Notes: generated from the sequence alone by a model not told the origin. Positions 1 through 7,675 are shown, counted from the stretch's first letter. The stretch: 33,861 nucleotides of DNA from Ignisphaera sp. (GCA_025058535.1 JANXEL010000043.1:1-33861); one strand, 5' to 3'. Translations and numbers: made by a program.

Positions 1-974
1 CCAAGGGATTGGAATAGCGGTTGCATATGCAAAGGTAGTGGATAGTGCACCGCTGTTTCTATTCCATTGTTATCTAAACATTTTTGCAGACATTCTCGAG
101 ATTCTGCTGCTTTAATTTTAATTGCATATATATGGTACACATGTTTGGCCCAGGGAAGCTCATAGGGCAATTCTATGTACTCTTTCAGATGACTCAGTCG
201 CATGTTTAATTTTCCTGCATTATTACGTCTCGCATCATTAAGCCTATCTAATTTCCTTAGCTGTGCTCTACCCAATGCAGCCTGTATGGATGTTATCCTA
301 TAGTTACCTCCTAGCTCTACATGCACATACCGCTTCACTTGACCGTGATTTCTCAGCAGCTTCACCCTTTCAATAACATTTTTATTGTTTGAGACAACCA
401 TGCCTCCTTCGCCTGTAGTCATGTTCTTTGTGGCATAGAAACTGAATACAGCTGCATCACCAAAACTTCCGACCTTTTGATTCCATGCTTCAGCACCATG
501 TGCTTGTGCAGCATCTTCTATCAGTATTAATTTTCTGTCTCTAGCAATATCTATCAATGCTTTAACATTTGCTGGCTGTCCAAAAAGATGCACAGCTATA
601 ATCGCCTTTGTCCTACCAGTTATTTTTTCCTGCAAATCGTTCACATCGATATTAAATGTGCTGTACTCCACATCAGTAAATCGTGGAATGGCTCCAACCA
701 TAAGAACAGCAGTAGCGGTTGCAATAAATGTATAGTCAGGAACCAGTACTTCATCGCCTTGCCCTACACCTAACGCTTTCAATGTTAGCGCAAGCGCTAC
801 CGTTCCATTTGACACTGCAGCTGAATAGGATACCCTAATATAATCAGCAAACTCCCTTTCAAACATCTCTACCTCCATACCATGTGCAATCCATCCTGAT
901 CTCAAAACATTAACAACAGCTCCTATATCATCCTCATCTATAACCGGCTTAAATAATTGAATTTTCTTAATCAT
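1..974 (-). CDS. DegT/DnrJ/EryC1 family PLP-dependent sugar aminotransferase (3' end cut by the window edge)
   Basis: The reading frame opens with ATG at 974 and runs without a stop off the left edge, about 324 codons, so the C-terminus is missing. The translation has the family hallmarks: SNGTVALAL near residue 60, a PDYTF segment, EDAAQAHGA (the Asp that contacts the PLP ring nitrogen), and FYATKNMTTGEGG near residue 183, whose Lys would form the Schiff base. Family members usually transaminate keto-sugar nucleotides for glycan synthesis, in the cytoplasm; the substrate cannot be told from sequence. It starts 18 nt after the stop of the M24 peptidase gene on the same strand, so the two are probably co-transcribed. 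Family assignment is firm, substrate unknown. Confidence 0.9.
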   Translation of the reverse strand, partial: MIKKIQLFKPVIDEDDIGAVVNVLRSGWIAHGMEVEMFEREFADYIRVSYSAAVSNGTVALALTLKALGVGQGDEVLVPDYTFIATATAVLMVGAIPRFTDVEYSTFNIDVNDLQEKITGRTKAIIAVHLFGQPANVKALIDIARDRKLILIEDAAQAHGAEAWNQKVGSFGDAAVFSFYATKNMTTGEGGMVVSNNKNVIERVKLLRNHGQVKRYVHVELGGNYRITSIQAALGRAQLRKLDRLNDARRNNAGKLNMRLSHLKEYIELPYELPWAKHVYHIYAIKIKAAESRECLQKCLDNNGIETAVHYPLPLHMQPLFQSL

Positions 975-992
975 GATCTATTTTGCCCCTTT

Positions 993-2132
993 CTACAATT
1001 CTATTACTCTCCTCAATGAAGTGAGCTTTATAGGTCTTGAAGGAGCTACGTACACATCATCTTCTATTCTAATACCAAATTTTTTATGCATGTATATCCC
1101 CGGCTCTATTGTAATAACATCTCCTAATTCAACTTCATGATCGGAAGCCTTCGAAATTCTAGGCTCCTCATGAACGTCGACACCTATTCCATGTCCAAGA
1201 CCATGAACAAAATATCTGTGGATATTCGACTTCATTAGTACACTCCTTGCTACTTCATCGATGTTACTATACCTTTCGCCTACCTTTAAGCACTGTATAG
1301 AGCTGTCTATAGCATCACTTATTATATTAGCAAAATCTCTAATAGTTCCGGCTTCCTTTTGTGGATTACTTGGTAAGATAATCCTCGTTATGTCAGAGAC
1401 GTATCCGTGAACTCTCACCCCAAAGTCAATTACTATAGGCTCATTACCCCTAAATATTGTAGAACTTGGTATGTGGTGTGGTTTAGAAGTATTAGCTCCT
1501 ATTGCCACAATAGTGCTAAATGCAAATCCCTCTGCACCAAGTTCCCTTGCCCTACTCTCTATGAGACCAGCAATAACCTGCTCACTGAGCCCGTTCTTTA
1601 TCCTGGGAATAGTGTCTTCTATAGCTTTCTCTGCTATTTCTATAGCCTTCCTTATCATTTTCACTTCCTCTTCACTCTTGTTACGCCTTATCTTCTTAAT
1701 TATACTCCTTATGTCTATACGAATGGAACTACTATCGTTCCCACAAATCTCATTACTGTCCACAGAAATTCTCCTAGACTCCTTGCACACCCTCGCTATA
1801 TTATTCTTCATATCCTTAACATCTACTATCTCTGTATCGAATTCTATTCCCATAGTTGAAGGAGCGACCGGATGGACAGCTAAGTTTTGTACATAACTGT
1901 ATGTCTCTACAATTCTGTAGTACTCAAGCGATGAAACATAGGCATCTAATTCCATGGTATTCATATCAATGATTATAGCAAAAACTCCTAATTCCTCCGG
2001 TGGTGGGCTATAGAGGTCAGCAAAAATGTAGTTCAATGCATACTTACTCTGAAGCACTACTTTCTCAGTCTCAACATTATGATCTTTTAATGTGCTAAAC
2101 AATTTGCCTAATCTCAATTCAAATGGTCTCAT
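993..2132 (-). CDS. pepQ: M24-family metallopeptidase, Xaa-Pro dipeptidase/aminopeptidase
   Basis: A complete 379-residue protein with the pita-bread fold signature in its C-terminal half. The five metal ligands are visible: Asp in IVIDFGV, Asp in YVSDITR, His in HGLGHGIG, Glu in ITIEPGIY and Glu in GIRIEDDV. It should be a two-metal cytoplasmic enzyme that cleaves the bond before proline, recycling peptides. The N-terminal roughly 150 residues match the non-catalytic creatinase-like domain in size but are divergent. ATG at 2132 is preceded by a good ribosome site, AGGAG at about 2141-2145, six bases upstream. The DegT gene follows 18 nt downstream. The gene symbol is by family resemblance; prolidase and aminopeptidase P activities cannot be separated by eye. 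Confidence 0.9.
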   Translation of the reverse strand: MRPFELRLGKLFSTLKDHNVETEKVVLQSKYALNYIFADLYSPPPEELGVFAIIIDMNTMELDAYVSSLEYYRIVETYSYVQNLAVHPVAPSTMGIEFDTEIVDVKDMKNNIARVCKESRRISVDSNEICGNDSSSIRIDIRSIIKKIRRNKSEEEVKMIRKAIEIAEKAIEDTIPRIKNGLSEQVIAGLIESRARELGAEGFAFSTIVAIGANTSKPHHIPSSTIFRGNEPIVIDFGVRVHGYVSDITRIILPSNPQKEAGTIRDFANIISDAIDSSIQCLKVGERYSNIDEVARSVLMKSNIHRYFVHGLGHGIGVDVHEEPRISKASDHEVELGDVITIEPGIYMHKKFGIRIEDDVYVAPSRPIKLTSLRRVIEL

Positions 2133-2450
2133 ACACGATCTCCTGAGTGTATTCCCTACATCATTTGTTGCGTCAAATTTATTAAGTAGTTTGTTTTATA
2201 TACATTTCTCAATTCCACTTACTCTACCTAATCACATATAAGTCGCATTTGATCTGCGATATAAAAACTAATTGAATATCTGAGGGAAATCTTCAATGTA
2301 ATGTAAGAAGAGGCTGGCGTTTTTATAGAATTAATCTATACATTTACCACAAAAAGTTTTTGAGCTGTCTCTGATCTATGTGTTAGAGAGCCGGCAGAGA
2401 GCTAGCAAGCTTAGGATCCATAATAGCAAAAGATGGAGGTTATTTAGAGA
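2133..2450. promoter_or_regulatory. 318-nt divergent intergenic region with probable promoters and a leader
   Basis: No gene is seen between the M24 peptidase (leftward) and the zinc-ribbon gene (rightward). A TATA-like run, GTTTTTATAG, lies at 2319-2328 and would start transcription near 2350, giving the zinc-ribbon gene an unusually long leader of about 100 nt. Within that leader AGAGAGC occurs twice (2385-2391 and 2396-2402). AGCT-GT-CTCT at 2363-2372 could pair with AGAGAGCT at 2396-2403, with a two-base bulge. The ribosome site GGAGGT is at 2435-2440. The promoter is inferred; the repeats are read directly. Confidence 0.35.
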
Positions 2451-2663
2451 ATGATAGGGCAGAGGCCACTTCCGATAAACCCTTGTCCAAAATGCGGAAG
2501 TGAACTCAGACTTATTATAGAGGCTGAATACCGAGGAAAACAATCCAATATATCCTATGGTTATATTTGTAGCGTATGCCGCTATAAGGAAAGAGTTGAA
2601 CAGATAAGCATAGAATTAAATAGTGATAAACTGCTTATAAGTAGAGTTAAGCATATAAAGTAA
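2451..2663 (+). CDS. small zinc-ribbon protein, unknown function
   Basis: A 70-residue protein. CPKC at residues 12-15 and CSVC at about 43-46 form a four-cysteine zinc ribbon, with a basic Lys/Arg-rich stretch between and after them. Such stand-alone ribbons often bind nucleic acid or ribosome-associated partners, but nothing here identifies a partner. ATG at 2451 has a strong GGAGGT ten bases upstream, supporting this start. The membrane protein gene follows 27 nt downstream, so the genes at 2451, 2691 and 3410 may form one operon. The cysteine pairs are seen; any function would be inference. Confidence 0.8.
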   Translation: MIGQRPLPINPCPKCGSELRLIIEAEYRGKQSNISYGYICSVCRYKERVEQISIELNSDKLLISRVKHIK

Positions 2664-2690
2664 GTTAATAATTTTTAAATACACATTATA

Positions 2691-3413
2691 ATGAAGCCAG
2701 CAAAAGGGTTTATTAATATGATGGATAGCAGTAAAATGATGACAGTGTTGATGACATTGGCATCTATGGTGTTCTTTGCATTTGTATCCACGTTTATACC
2801 TCAGGATCTTATATGGATTGTATTTCTTCTCTACACAATAGTATTCATGTCTCTATCAATGACTTTACCACGCATGCTATCACGAAAAAAACATGGTGAT
2901 ATAAGGGGAGCTATTCTGTTGAAGGTGGACCGTCAAGAAGTTACAAAAATCATGATGAGAGACCAAGAGATAGATAGTGAGATAAAGCCCCAAGTACTCG
3001 CATCTCTAGCTCTGCTACCCTTATCAATAGCTATATGGATTATAGCTTCCTATACAATCTTCCCATATTTAATTCCAGCTTCACGAGACACAATAACAAA
3101 GTTTGAATTATTTACGCGGTATTTGTTATTCTATGCAATTCTAATAGGATTAATGAGAGTCGTGGCGTACTTCTTCACACCTAAAAAGATGCTCGTCCCC
3201 CTCAACAATTATGAGATTAGAAGTGGTGGTATAAAGTCAGGTTCAATTATTATACCTTTTCCCATAGATACAGATCGATATGAAGTGATAGTAAATCATA
3301 GAAGGAGTTTTATAGACATTCATGATAGGAGGACGAAACAGATATACAGACTATACGTGTCTGATGTTAATAAAGTTGAATCATTCATACAAAAGCATGG
3401 GTTTCAAAAATGA
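2691..3413 (+). CDS. four-helix membrane protein, probable DUF2208 family
   Basis: A 240-residue protein with four likely membrane segments (about residues 17-36, 40-60, 103-127 and 142-163) and a C-terminal soluble domain rich in beta-type residues. A basic cytoplasmic loop lies between helices two and three. Size, topology and archaeal context fit DUF2208, a family of archaeal membrane proteins with no known function; this is a recollection of the family, not a search result. The ATG at 2691 has no clear ribosome site; the ATGATGG at 2718 is a possible alternative start. The stop overlaps the ATG of the next gene (ATGA at 3410-3413), so the two are translationally coupled. Confidence 0.75.
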   Translation: MKPAKGFINMMDSSKMMTVLMTLASMVFFAFVSTFIPQDLIWIVFLLYTIVFMSLSMTLPRMLSRKKHGDIRGAILLKVDRQEVTKIMMRDQEIDSEIKPQVLASLALLPLSIAIWIIASYTIFPYLIPASRDTITKFELFTRYLLFYAILIGLMRVVAYFFTPKKMLVPLNNYEIRSGGIKSGSIIIPFPIDTDRYEVIVNHRRSFIDIHDRRTKQIYRLYVSDVNKVESFIQKHGFQK

Positions 3414-3622
3414 GTAATACCACGGCTGCTCCATGGAAAGTACCTAATCCTCTATCTCCAACTCACGACTTAGATTACACATCTTTATTAAGGAGTATGT
3501 TCATCCCATTAAATGAATGCACTTCATCAATATCATTGGCACTGACTATAATGGCAATAACGTTCATTCTAATAGGCATCTCTTTATTAAGAATATCATT
3601 GTGGAAACGGGAACAGAAGTGA
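3410..3622 (+). CDS. small single-span membrane protein, unknown
   Basis: A 70-residue protein whose start overlaps the stop of the upstream membrane-protein gene by four bases (ATGA), indicating coupled translation. The N-terminal half is polar and rich in Pro, Ser and Thr; residues about 40-62 form one hydrophobic helix, followed by a short basic tail (WKREQK) that would sit in the cytoplasm. It probably works with the four-helix protein before it. No family is recognised. The coupling and the clear hydrophobic helix are the reasons to treat it as real. Confidence 0.65.
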   Translation: MSNTTAAPWKVPNPLSPTHDLDYTSLLRSMFIPLNECTSSISLALTIMAITFILIGISLLRISLWKREQK

Positions 3623-3642
3623 TGGGGATAGTGTAATCATCT

Positions 3643-4200
3643 CTATAAAGGGGTGTCAGGTTCACCAATTCTTATATTCTTAAATACGATAGCTTTGGCT
3701 ACGCTTATGGCTGTCAATACATTCCATCTCTTTATCGGTACCGATCTTATATAAATAACCCAATCTGGATTCTCTAAATCTACTCTACGGTTAATACCCT
3801 CAGCAATCATCCTTATTGCTTCAGTACTAGAAAGCTTTGCAAGCTTCCCTCTTCCGTCCATGGTAAATATCTTGCCATGTAATGTTATCCTAAAGGAGGA
3901 GTCCTGTGGTATTCTGATCAATGCGTATTTCTGAACCTCTTGGACTATTCTGATGATTATAGGTTCTACAACGCTGTCTACCGGTATAACACGATGAATT
4001 GGAGTATCTTTCCCATATAAGCATGTTTTCAATCTATACCATGCAGAATAAGGATCTGCAACACTTATTAATATGAGCGAGGATCTGACCCTCACAACAA
4101 TGTATGAAGATCCAATACAGTCGGTAATTTGTGAAAAGGCCCAATTTATATTTTCCTTGCCAGGCTCACATGTCACAACTAGGTTAAAATTCATTCTCAT
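3643..4200 (-). CDS. THUMP-domain RNA-binding protein (Tan1-like)
   Basis: A 185-residue protein. The C-terminal part carries the THUMP pattern: helix with IAEGINRRVDLENPDW followed by a VIYIRSVPI strand. The length and single THUMP domain resemble the archaeal Tan1-like proteins. Yeast Tan1 helps the Kre33 acetyltransferase make N4-acetylcytidine in tRNA; archaeal THUMP proteins are thought to act similarly, so a tRNA-modification adaptor is the best guess. There is no catalytic domain here. The start ATG at 4200 overlaps the TGA of the upstream LSm-like gene (ATGA at 4197-4200), so the two products are made together. Family call is good; the exact partner and modification are inference. Confidence 0.8.
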   Translation of the reverse strand: MRMNFNLVVTCEPGKENINWAFSQITDCIGSSYIVVRVRSSLILISVADPYSAWYRLKTCLYGKDTPIHRVIPVDSVVEPIIIRIVQEVQKYALIRIPQDSSFRITLHGKIFTMDGRGKLAKLSSTEAIRMIAEGINRRVDLENPDWVIYIRSVPIKRWNVLTAISVAKAIVFKNIRIGEPDTPL

Positions 4201-4619
4201 CTCCTCACTATCTTTAAGTATAGAATGCTTTTTCTAGGTATTATAATAGCTTTATTGCTCTGCGCCAGGCCTACTTCATCTCTTGTTACCTTTGTTAGAC
4301 GTCCCTCAATTTCGTTCCCATTAATGAGTTTTGTGTAAACATCAGAACCAATGAATTCCTCATCCAATACGTGCTCCTTTTCACAGCACTCACCTAGACC
4401 ATGTATGTCACTCAATCCTGTAATGATGTAGAGTATGGACTTCCTAGGTATTATCGTTGGCGTGTTCTCGATAGACATCCCCAATTCGTACAGTGCTACT
4501 TCATCAACTATTCCCACAAGCCTCTCTCCATTAATAGTGTGAATTTCCAGACTTCTGCCTTCAAATTTTTCATTTACTATGGCCACACCTCTTCTCTTTG
4601 CTGAATAGTATTGGTTCAC
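4197..4619 (-). CDS. tandem LSm/Hfq-like RNA-binding protein (two Sm-like repeats)
   Basis: The protein has two Sm-like units. The first contains INGERLVG, an acidic/hydrophobic strand and IIPRKSILYI; the second has INGNEIEG, DEVGLAQ and IIPRKSILYL. The repeats share the octapeptide-like core IIPRKSILY and the NG..GxV pattern of Sm motif 1, so one protein carries an internal duplication of an Hfq/LSm-type fold. A 4-nt overlap couples it to the THUMP gene, supporting an RNA-related role. I place the start at GTG 4619 because GAGGTGA at about 4627-4633 lies five bases upstream; the longer frame starting at GTG 4628 would lie inside that ribosome site. Ordinary archaeal SmAPs have a single repeat of about 75 residues, so the tandem form is unusual. 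Confidence 0.7.
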   Translation of the reverse strand: MNQYYSAKRRGVAIVNEKFEGRSLEIHTINGERLVGIVDEVALYELGMSIENTPTIIPRKSILYIITGLSDIHGLGECCEKEHVLDEEFIGSDVYTKLINGNEIEGRLTKVTRDEVGLAQSNKAIIIPRKSILYLKIVRR

Positions 4620-4697
4620 CAGATTCACCTCATACTAGTTTTATCTATTTAAGGAATTTAATAAGTTGATTATACACATGAAACACGCTTTTGAAAG

Positions 4698-4708
4698 CTT
4701 ATAAAAAG
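4698..4708 (+). promoter_or_regulatory. TATA box of cysS
   Basis: CTTATAAAAAG is a good archaeal TATA element in the 150-nt divergent gap. It predicts a start near 4730 and a leader of about 50 nt before the cysS GTG. Position and sequence are seen; activity is inferred. Confidence 0.4.
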
Positions 4709-4781
4709 TTCTTGGAAACTTGTTTAGCATAAAGTTTTAATTTTTATAGTAACGATATGTATAGTGTGGTGACAAACATTT

Positions 4782-6212
4782 GTGTCAATAAAGTTATACA
4801 ACACTCTATCTCGTAAAGAGGAAGTATTTGAGCCTAATACACCACCTATGGTAAAGGCATACTTCTGTGGCCCCACAGTTTACGATTATACACACCTAGG
4901 GCACGTAAGGGCTTATCTGGCTTTTGATTTCATAAAGAGGTATTTGATGCTAAGAGGATACGATGTAACACACGTTCAAAATATTACCGATATAGATGAT
5001 AAGATAATAAAGAGGGCAAGAGATGAGGGTGTTACATGGAAGGAAATTGCAGATAGGTTCACACAAGAATACTTAGATACCTTGCAAAATCTTAGTATTA
5101 AGATAGATGTTCACCCCCGTGTTTCTGAGCACATTGACGAGATTATCCAATTCATTCAAGTTTTAATCGAGAAAGGATACGCCTATGTTGCTCAAAGTGG
5201 CTCGGTATACTTCGACCTCTCTATGTTAGATGATTATGGTAAACTATCAAAGAGATTTAGTGCAAAAGAGTGGCGCCAAGAAGAAGAATTCCTTTCTGAA
5301 AAGAAAAATCCCTTCGACTTTGCATTATGGAAGGCCGCAAAACCTGGAGAGCCGTGGTGGGATTCTCCATGGGGGCGCGGCAGACCTGGATGGCATACTG
5401 AATGCACCGTAATGAGTACAAAGTATCTCGGAATGCAATTCGATATACATGGAGGCGGGCAAGACCTAATTTTCCCCCATCACGAAAATGAAATAGCCAT
5501 GGCTGAGGGCGCCTTTACAATAAAACCATGGGTAAAGTACTGGATCCACATAGGATATCTAACAGTAAAAGGTGAGAAAATGAGTAAAAGCTTAGGCAAT
5601 ATTATTTTAGCTAAGGAGGCCATCAAGCGTTGGAGTCCTGAAGTTCTTCGACTGTGGGCCTTTTCTGCACATTATAGAACCCAGCTGGAATTTAATGAGG
5701 ATGCTATGGAGAACTACAAAAGCATCTATGAAAGGTTGATTCTAGCTGTTGAAACTCTGAAAAAGATGCTCAAATCTTCACAGCAAGTATTTAGCCTTAG
5801 GGAATCTGAAATAGGAGTATTAAAAGATCTTGAAGCTGTGAACCTCTCTTTCTATAATTCAATGGATCACGACTTCAACACTCCAAAAGCCCTTGAATCC
5901 GTACACAGACTCACATCAATTGTATTTAAAGATATAGAACAGAGAGAGAATTACATTCTTGCCTCAAGAGCGTACACCATTCTCTGGAACTTCAATAGAG
6001 TGCTAGGAATTCTAGACAAGTATTTTATGGAGGGTTCTCAAACAAATGTAGAAATTATTAAGAAATTGGTCGATCTCATAATAGATGTAAGAACTGAGCT
6101 AAGGAAAAGAAAAGAATATGTGCTTAGCGATAGAATAAGGGAAGAGCTCTTAAATATGGGTATAAAGGTATTAGATTATAAAAATGAGAGCAAGTGGGTA
6201 TGGCAATATTGA
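4782..6212 (+). CDS. cysS: cysteinyl-tRNA synthetase
   Basis: A full-length class I enzyme of 476 residues that charges tRNA-Cys. Seen in order: zinc-ligand Cys29 in FCGPTVYDY, the HIGH-type motif THLGH at 37-41, HTECTVMS and the HHENE zinc-site region, then GEKMSKSLGN (KMSKS loop) near residue 268. An alpha-helical anticodon-binding tail ends in a Trp-rich SKWVWQY. The start is GTG at 4782, preceded by GTGGTGA at 4765-4771 with a ten-base spacer; the residues that follow, SIKLYNTLSRKEE, are a typical CysRS N-terminus. The next small gene overlaps its 3' end. Its presence means Cys-tRNA is made directly, at least in part, instead of only through the SepRS/SepCysS route found in some methanogens. 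Confidence 0.98.
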   Translation: MSIKLYNTLSRKEEVFEPNTPPMVKAYFCGPTVYDYTHLGHVRAYLAFDFIKRYLMLRGYDVTHVQNITDIDDKIIKRARDEGVTWKEIADRFTQEYLDTLQNLSIKIDVHPRVSEHIDEIIQFIQVLIEKGYAYVAQSGSVYFDLSMLDDYGKLSKRFSAKEWRQEEEFLSEKKNPFDFALWKAAKPGEPWWDSPWGRGRPGWHTECTVMSTKYLGMQFDIHGGGQDLIFPHHENEIAMAEGAFTIKPWVKYWIHIGYLTVKGEKMSKSLGNIILAKEAIKRWSPEVLRLWAFSAHYRTQLEFNEDAMENYKSIYERLILAVETLKKMLKSSQQVFSLRESEIGVLKDLEAVNLSFYNSMDHDFNTPKALESVHRLTSIVFKDIEQRENYILASRAYTILWNFNRVLGILDKYFMEGSQTNVEIIKKLVDLIIDVRTELRKRKEYVLSDRIREELLNMGIKVLDYKNESKWVWQY

Positions 6213-6532
6213 TATGTATATTAGCCTCAGATAGGGTACCTGTAGAAACTTTATCAAAGGTTATAAGTAATGTGATACAGGAAGCGAGAAAGGTCGAGAC
6301 TACTGTCAACTCTATCAATATAGTATTCTACAGTAGGGATATAGAGAATGCTTTTAAGTACAAAAATGTCTTCACAAGATATGTAGATATTGGAGTGCGA
6401 GTATATGTAGAAGACAGGCCTTCACAGTTAATGAAGATATTGGCCCCATGTACTGTAGTATACACAGCTATTGGGGATCATGTAGTAGAAGAACTTTCTA
6501 AGAAAATTGGCATAACCATAAAAAGGGTTTAG
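6200..6532 (+). CDS. small unknown protein overlapping the end of cysS
   Basis: About 110 residues with alternating hydrophobic strands (AILICILAS, INIVFYSR, TVVYTAIG) and charged helices, as in a small alpha/beta fold. No family is recognised. ATG at 6200 is preferred over GTG at 6194, which adds only two residues; either way the gene overlaps the last codons of cysS (stop 6212), so it is probably translated from the cysS mRNA. There is no clear ribosome site of its own. The end of the gene (6529-6532) coincides with the weak last box of a candidate antisense sRNA. Confidence 0.6.
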   Translation: MAILICILASDRVPVETLSKVISNVIQEARKVETTVNSINIVFYSRDIENAFKYKNVFTRYVDIGVRVYVEDRPSQLMKILAPCTVVYTAIGDHVVEELSKKIGITIKRV

Positions 6533-6590
6533 CGGTCCCCGTCGCTCCACCTAACATCATTCTCCTCAGGGGTGCTCCTACGGTCATCCC
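6529..6590 (-). ncRNA. weak candidate C/D box sRNA (antisense orientation)
   Basis: The 87-nt gap between two rightward genes is clearly more GC-rich than its surroundings. Read on the minus strand it has GGGATGA (6590-6584, one mismatch to the C box RTGATGA), a 14-nt guide, CTGA (D', 6569-6566), a 5-nt spacer, ATGATGT (C', 6560-6554), and then a long 21-nt stretch before CTAA (6532-6529), a poor D box. Three of four boxes and the spacing fit; the second half does not fit well. GC-rich islands in AT-rich thermophile genomes often mark structured RNA. Confidence 0.35.
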
Positions 6591-6619
6591 AATTATATTA
6601 TTGTTTAAAGGGTATTAAA

Positions 6620-6919
6620 ATGTATGCTAGGGCGTGCGAAATATGTAATGAATTGCCTGGTACCATTAAGTGCCCAATATGCAATAGACATGTCTGTGAG
6701 AGACATTTCGATAATTCTAATAAGCGTTGCATCATATGCAAGGAGAGTACATGCAATGTCTGCAGTGATAATCTATCCATAACACGATGTAATATATGTG
6801 GTCGAAAAATATGCCACTATTGCTCTATCGAAATAGACGAAGTACGTAAGATTTGTGCGTACTGTATCATTTCCTCAAGATTCAAAGTAGTTGAAAAGCT
6901 TACTGAATCAATGTTATAA
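6620..6919 (+). CDS. cysteine-rich multi-zinc protein, unknown
   Basis: A 99-residue protein with eight evenly spaced metal-binding pairs: CEIC, CPIC, CERH, CIIC, CNVC, CNIC, CHYC and CAYC, enough for about four zinc ions in a treble-clef, B-box or RING-like arrangement. Spacing between pairs alternates short and long, as expected for interleaved (cross-brace) binding. The tail is a basic/hydrophobic helix. I use ATG 6620, which has AAAGGG at 6607-6612 upstream, over a longer frame from 6572 that would run through the GC-rich sRNA candidate. Function is unknown; protein-protein or RNA contacts are usual for such folds. Confidence 0.75.
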   Translation: MYARACEICNELPGTIKCPICNRHVCERHFDNSNKRCIICKESTCNVCSDNLSITRCNICGRKICHYCSIEIDEVRKICAYCIISSRFKVVEKLTESML

Positions 6920-7067
6920 TTGATTATTAAGCTCCGACCCTACCTATGCCATAGAATCGCATCCTTATTTACCATCTTATTTTGGAGGCTACTTCAACTT
7001 AAACAGCAGTTTTATGGCCTGATCGCTACTATAAAACTAATAAGCACACGTTCTAGAGTATGTTTAG
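6920..7067 (+). other. 148-nt gap without a convincing gene
   Basis: An open frame from TTG 6920 to 7111 exists but starts directly on the preceding stop, has no ribosome site and runs into the next gene in another frame, so it is not called. A TATA-like CTATAAAACT at about 7029-7038 could serve the gene at 7077. Confidence 0.3.
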
Positions 7068-7076
7068 GTGTTAATA

Positions 7077-7598
7077 TTGAATATCTCAAACACTATATTA
7101 CAGCATACTGATAATCTCTATAAAGAAATCAATGAAAGATTAGATAGGGCTGTGAGAGAGGGGGCTAGTAAAGAGTACGTTCAAATCTTATCAGAATTGG
7201 TGTCGTTCATATCATCTTTAAGAAAATTCCTAGTCAATGCCTCAGTACTTGATAATATTCACAGCAGTGTGAAAAGTGGTAAGGTATGCTTCCAATGGTT
7301 GTACACTGAGGACGGTGCCCATATCTCCTTAGTAAAGTTTGATCCCTTAGTAACAGTGGCTTATGATAATGCAAGAATATACGTAGGTTTCAATGAGAAG
7401 GGTGTTGGAATTCATGGTAACACTATAGAATATCATATAAATTCGCTAAAGGAAGTTGTATCCTTAAATGAAATCGGCACTATTATAGTTAAAAAGAGCT
7501 TAGTATTAGACACTCTAGGCACACTAAAAACCGTATTGCAGCATTTTATGGAGGACTTTATCAAATGTTCAAGGACATTTAAAGTTAAGAGTATATAA
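7077..7598 (+). CDS. unknown protein, about 173 residues
   Basis: The N-terminal third is helical and charged (a likely short coiled coil, residues 10-60), followed by a beta-rich part with VCFQWLYTEDG, ARIYVGFNEKGVGI and a C-terminal helix. No family recognised. Start choice: TTG 7077 has AGGTG at 7066-7070 six bases upstream, while GTG 7068 would lie inside that site; the difference is three residues. It converges on the RHH gene to the right, with an antisense-strand sRNA gene in the 77-nt gap between them. Confidence 0.65.
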   Translation: MNISNTILQHTDNLYKEINERLDRAVREGASKEYVQILSELVSFISSLRKFLVNASVLDNIHSSVKSGKVCFQWLYTEDGAHISLVKFDPLVTVAYDNARIYVGFNEKGVGIHGNTIEYHINSLKEVVSLNEIGTIIVKKSLVLDTLGTLKTVLQHFMEDFIKCSRTFKVKSI

Positions 7599-7614
7599 TT
7601 ACATAATAGAGCGA

Positions 7615-7674
7615 TCAGTTGGGGATTCTAACATCACAGCATTTTTAGCTCAGGAAGGGCTGGGCTTTCATCAA
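7615..7674 (-). ncRNA. C/D box guide sRNA
   Basis: On the minus strand the boxes read TTGATGA (C, 7674-7668, one mismatch), a 14-nt guide ending CCCAGCCCTTC, CTGA (D', 7653-7650), a 12-nt spacer, GTGATGT (C', 7637-7631), a 12-nt guide TAGAATCCCCAA (7630-7619), and CTGA (D, 7618-7615). Archaeal C/D RNAs guide 2'-O-ribose methylation by fibrillarin, Nop5 and L7Ae. By the D+5 rule the second guide would direct methylation of the fifth base, G, in UUGGGGAUUCUA. The RNA begins one base after the stop codon of the RHH gene, so it may be cut from that transcript. The target is not identified. Confidence 0.75.
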
Positions 7675-7675
7675 T

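Noticed and set aside
1407-1896. Two overlapping plus-strand frames of 141-150 codons
   Set aside because: They are antisense to the clearly real M24 peptidase gene and have low-complexity hydrophobic sequence.
2140-2175. ATGATGT upstream of the M24 peptidase gene (minus strand) as a C box
   Set aside because: No D box follows within guide length; the downstream AGGAG is the ribosome site.
6920-7111. Plus-strand open frame of 63 codons between the zinc protein and the next gene
   Set aside because: It starts directly after the previous stop on a TTG, has no ribosome site, and overlaps the better-supported gene at 7077.
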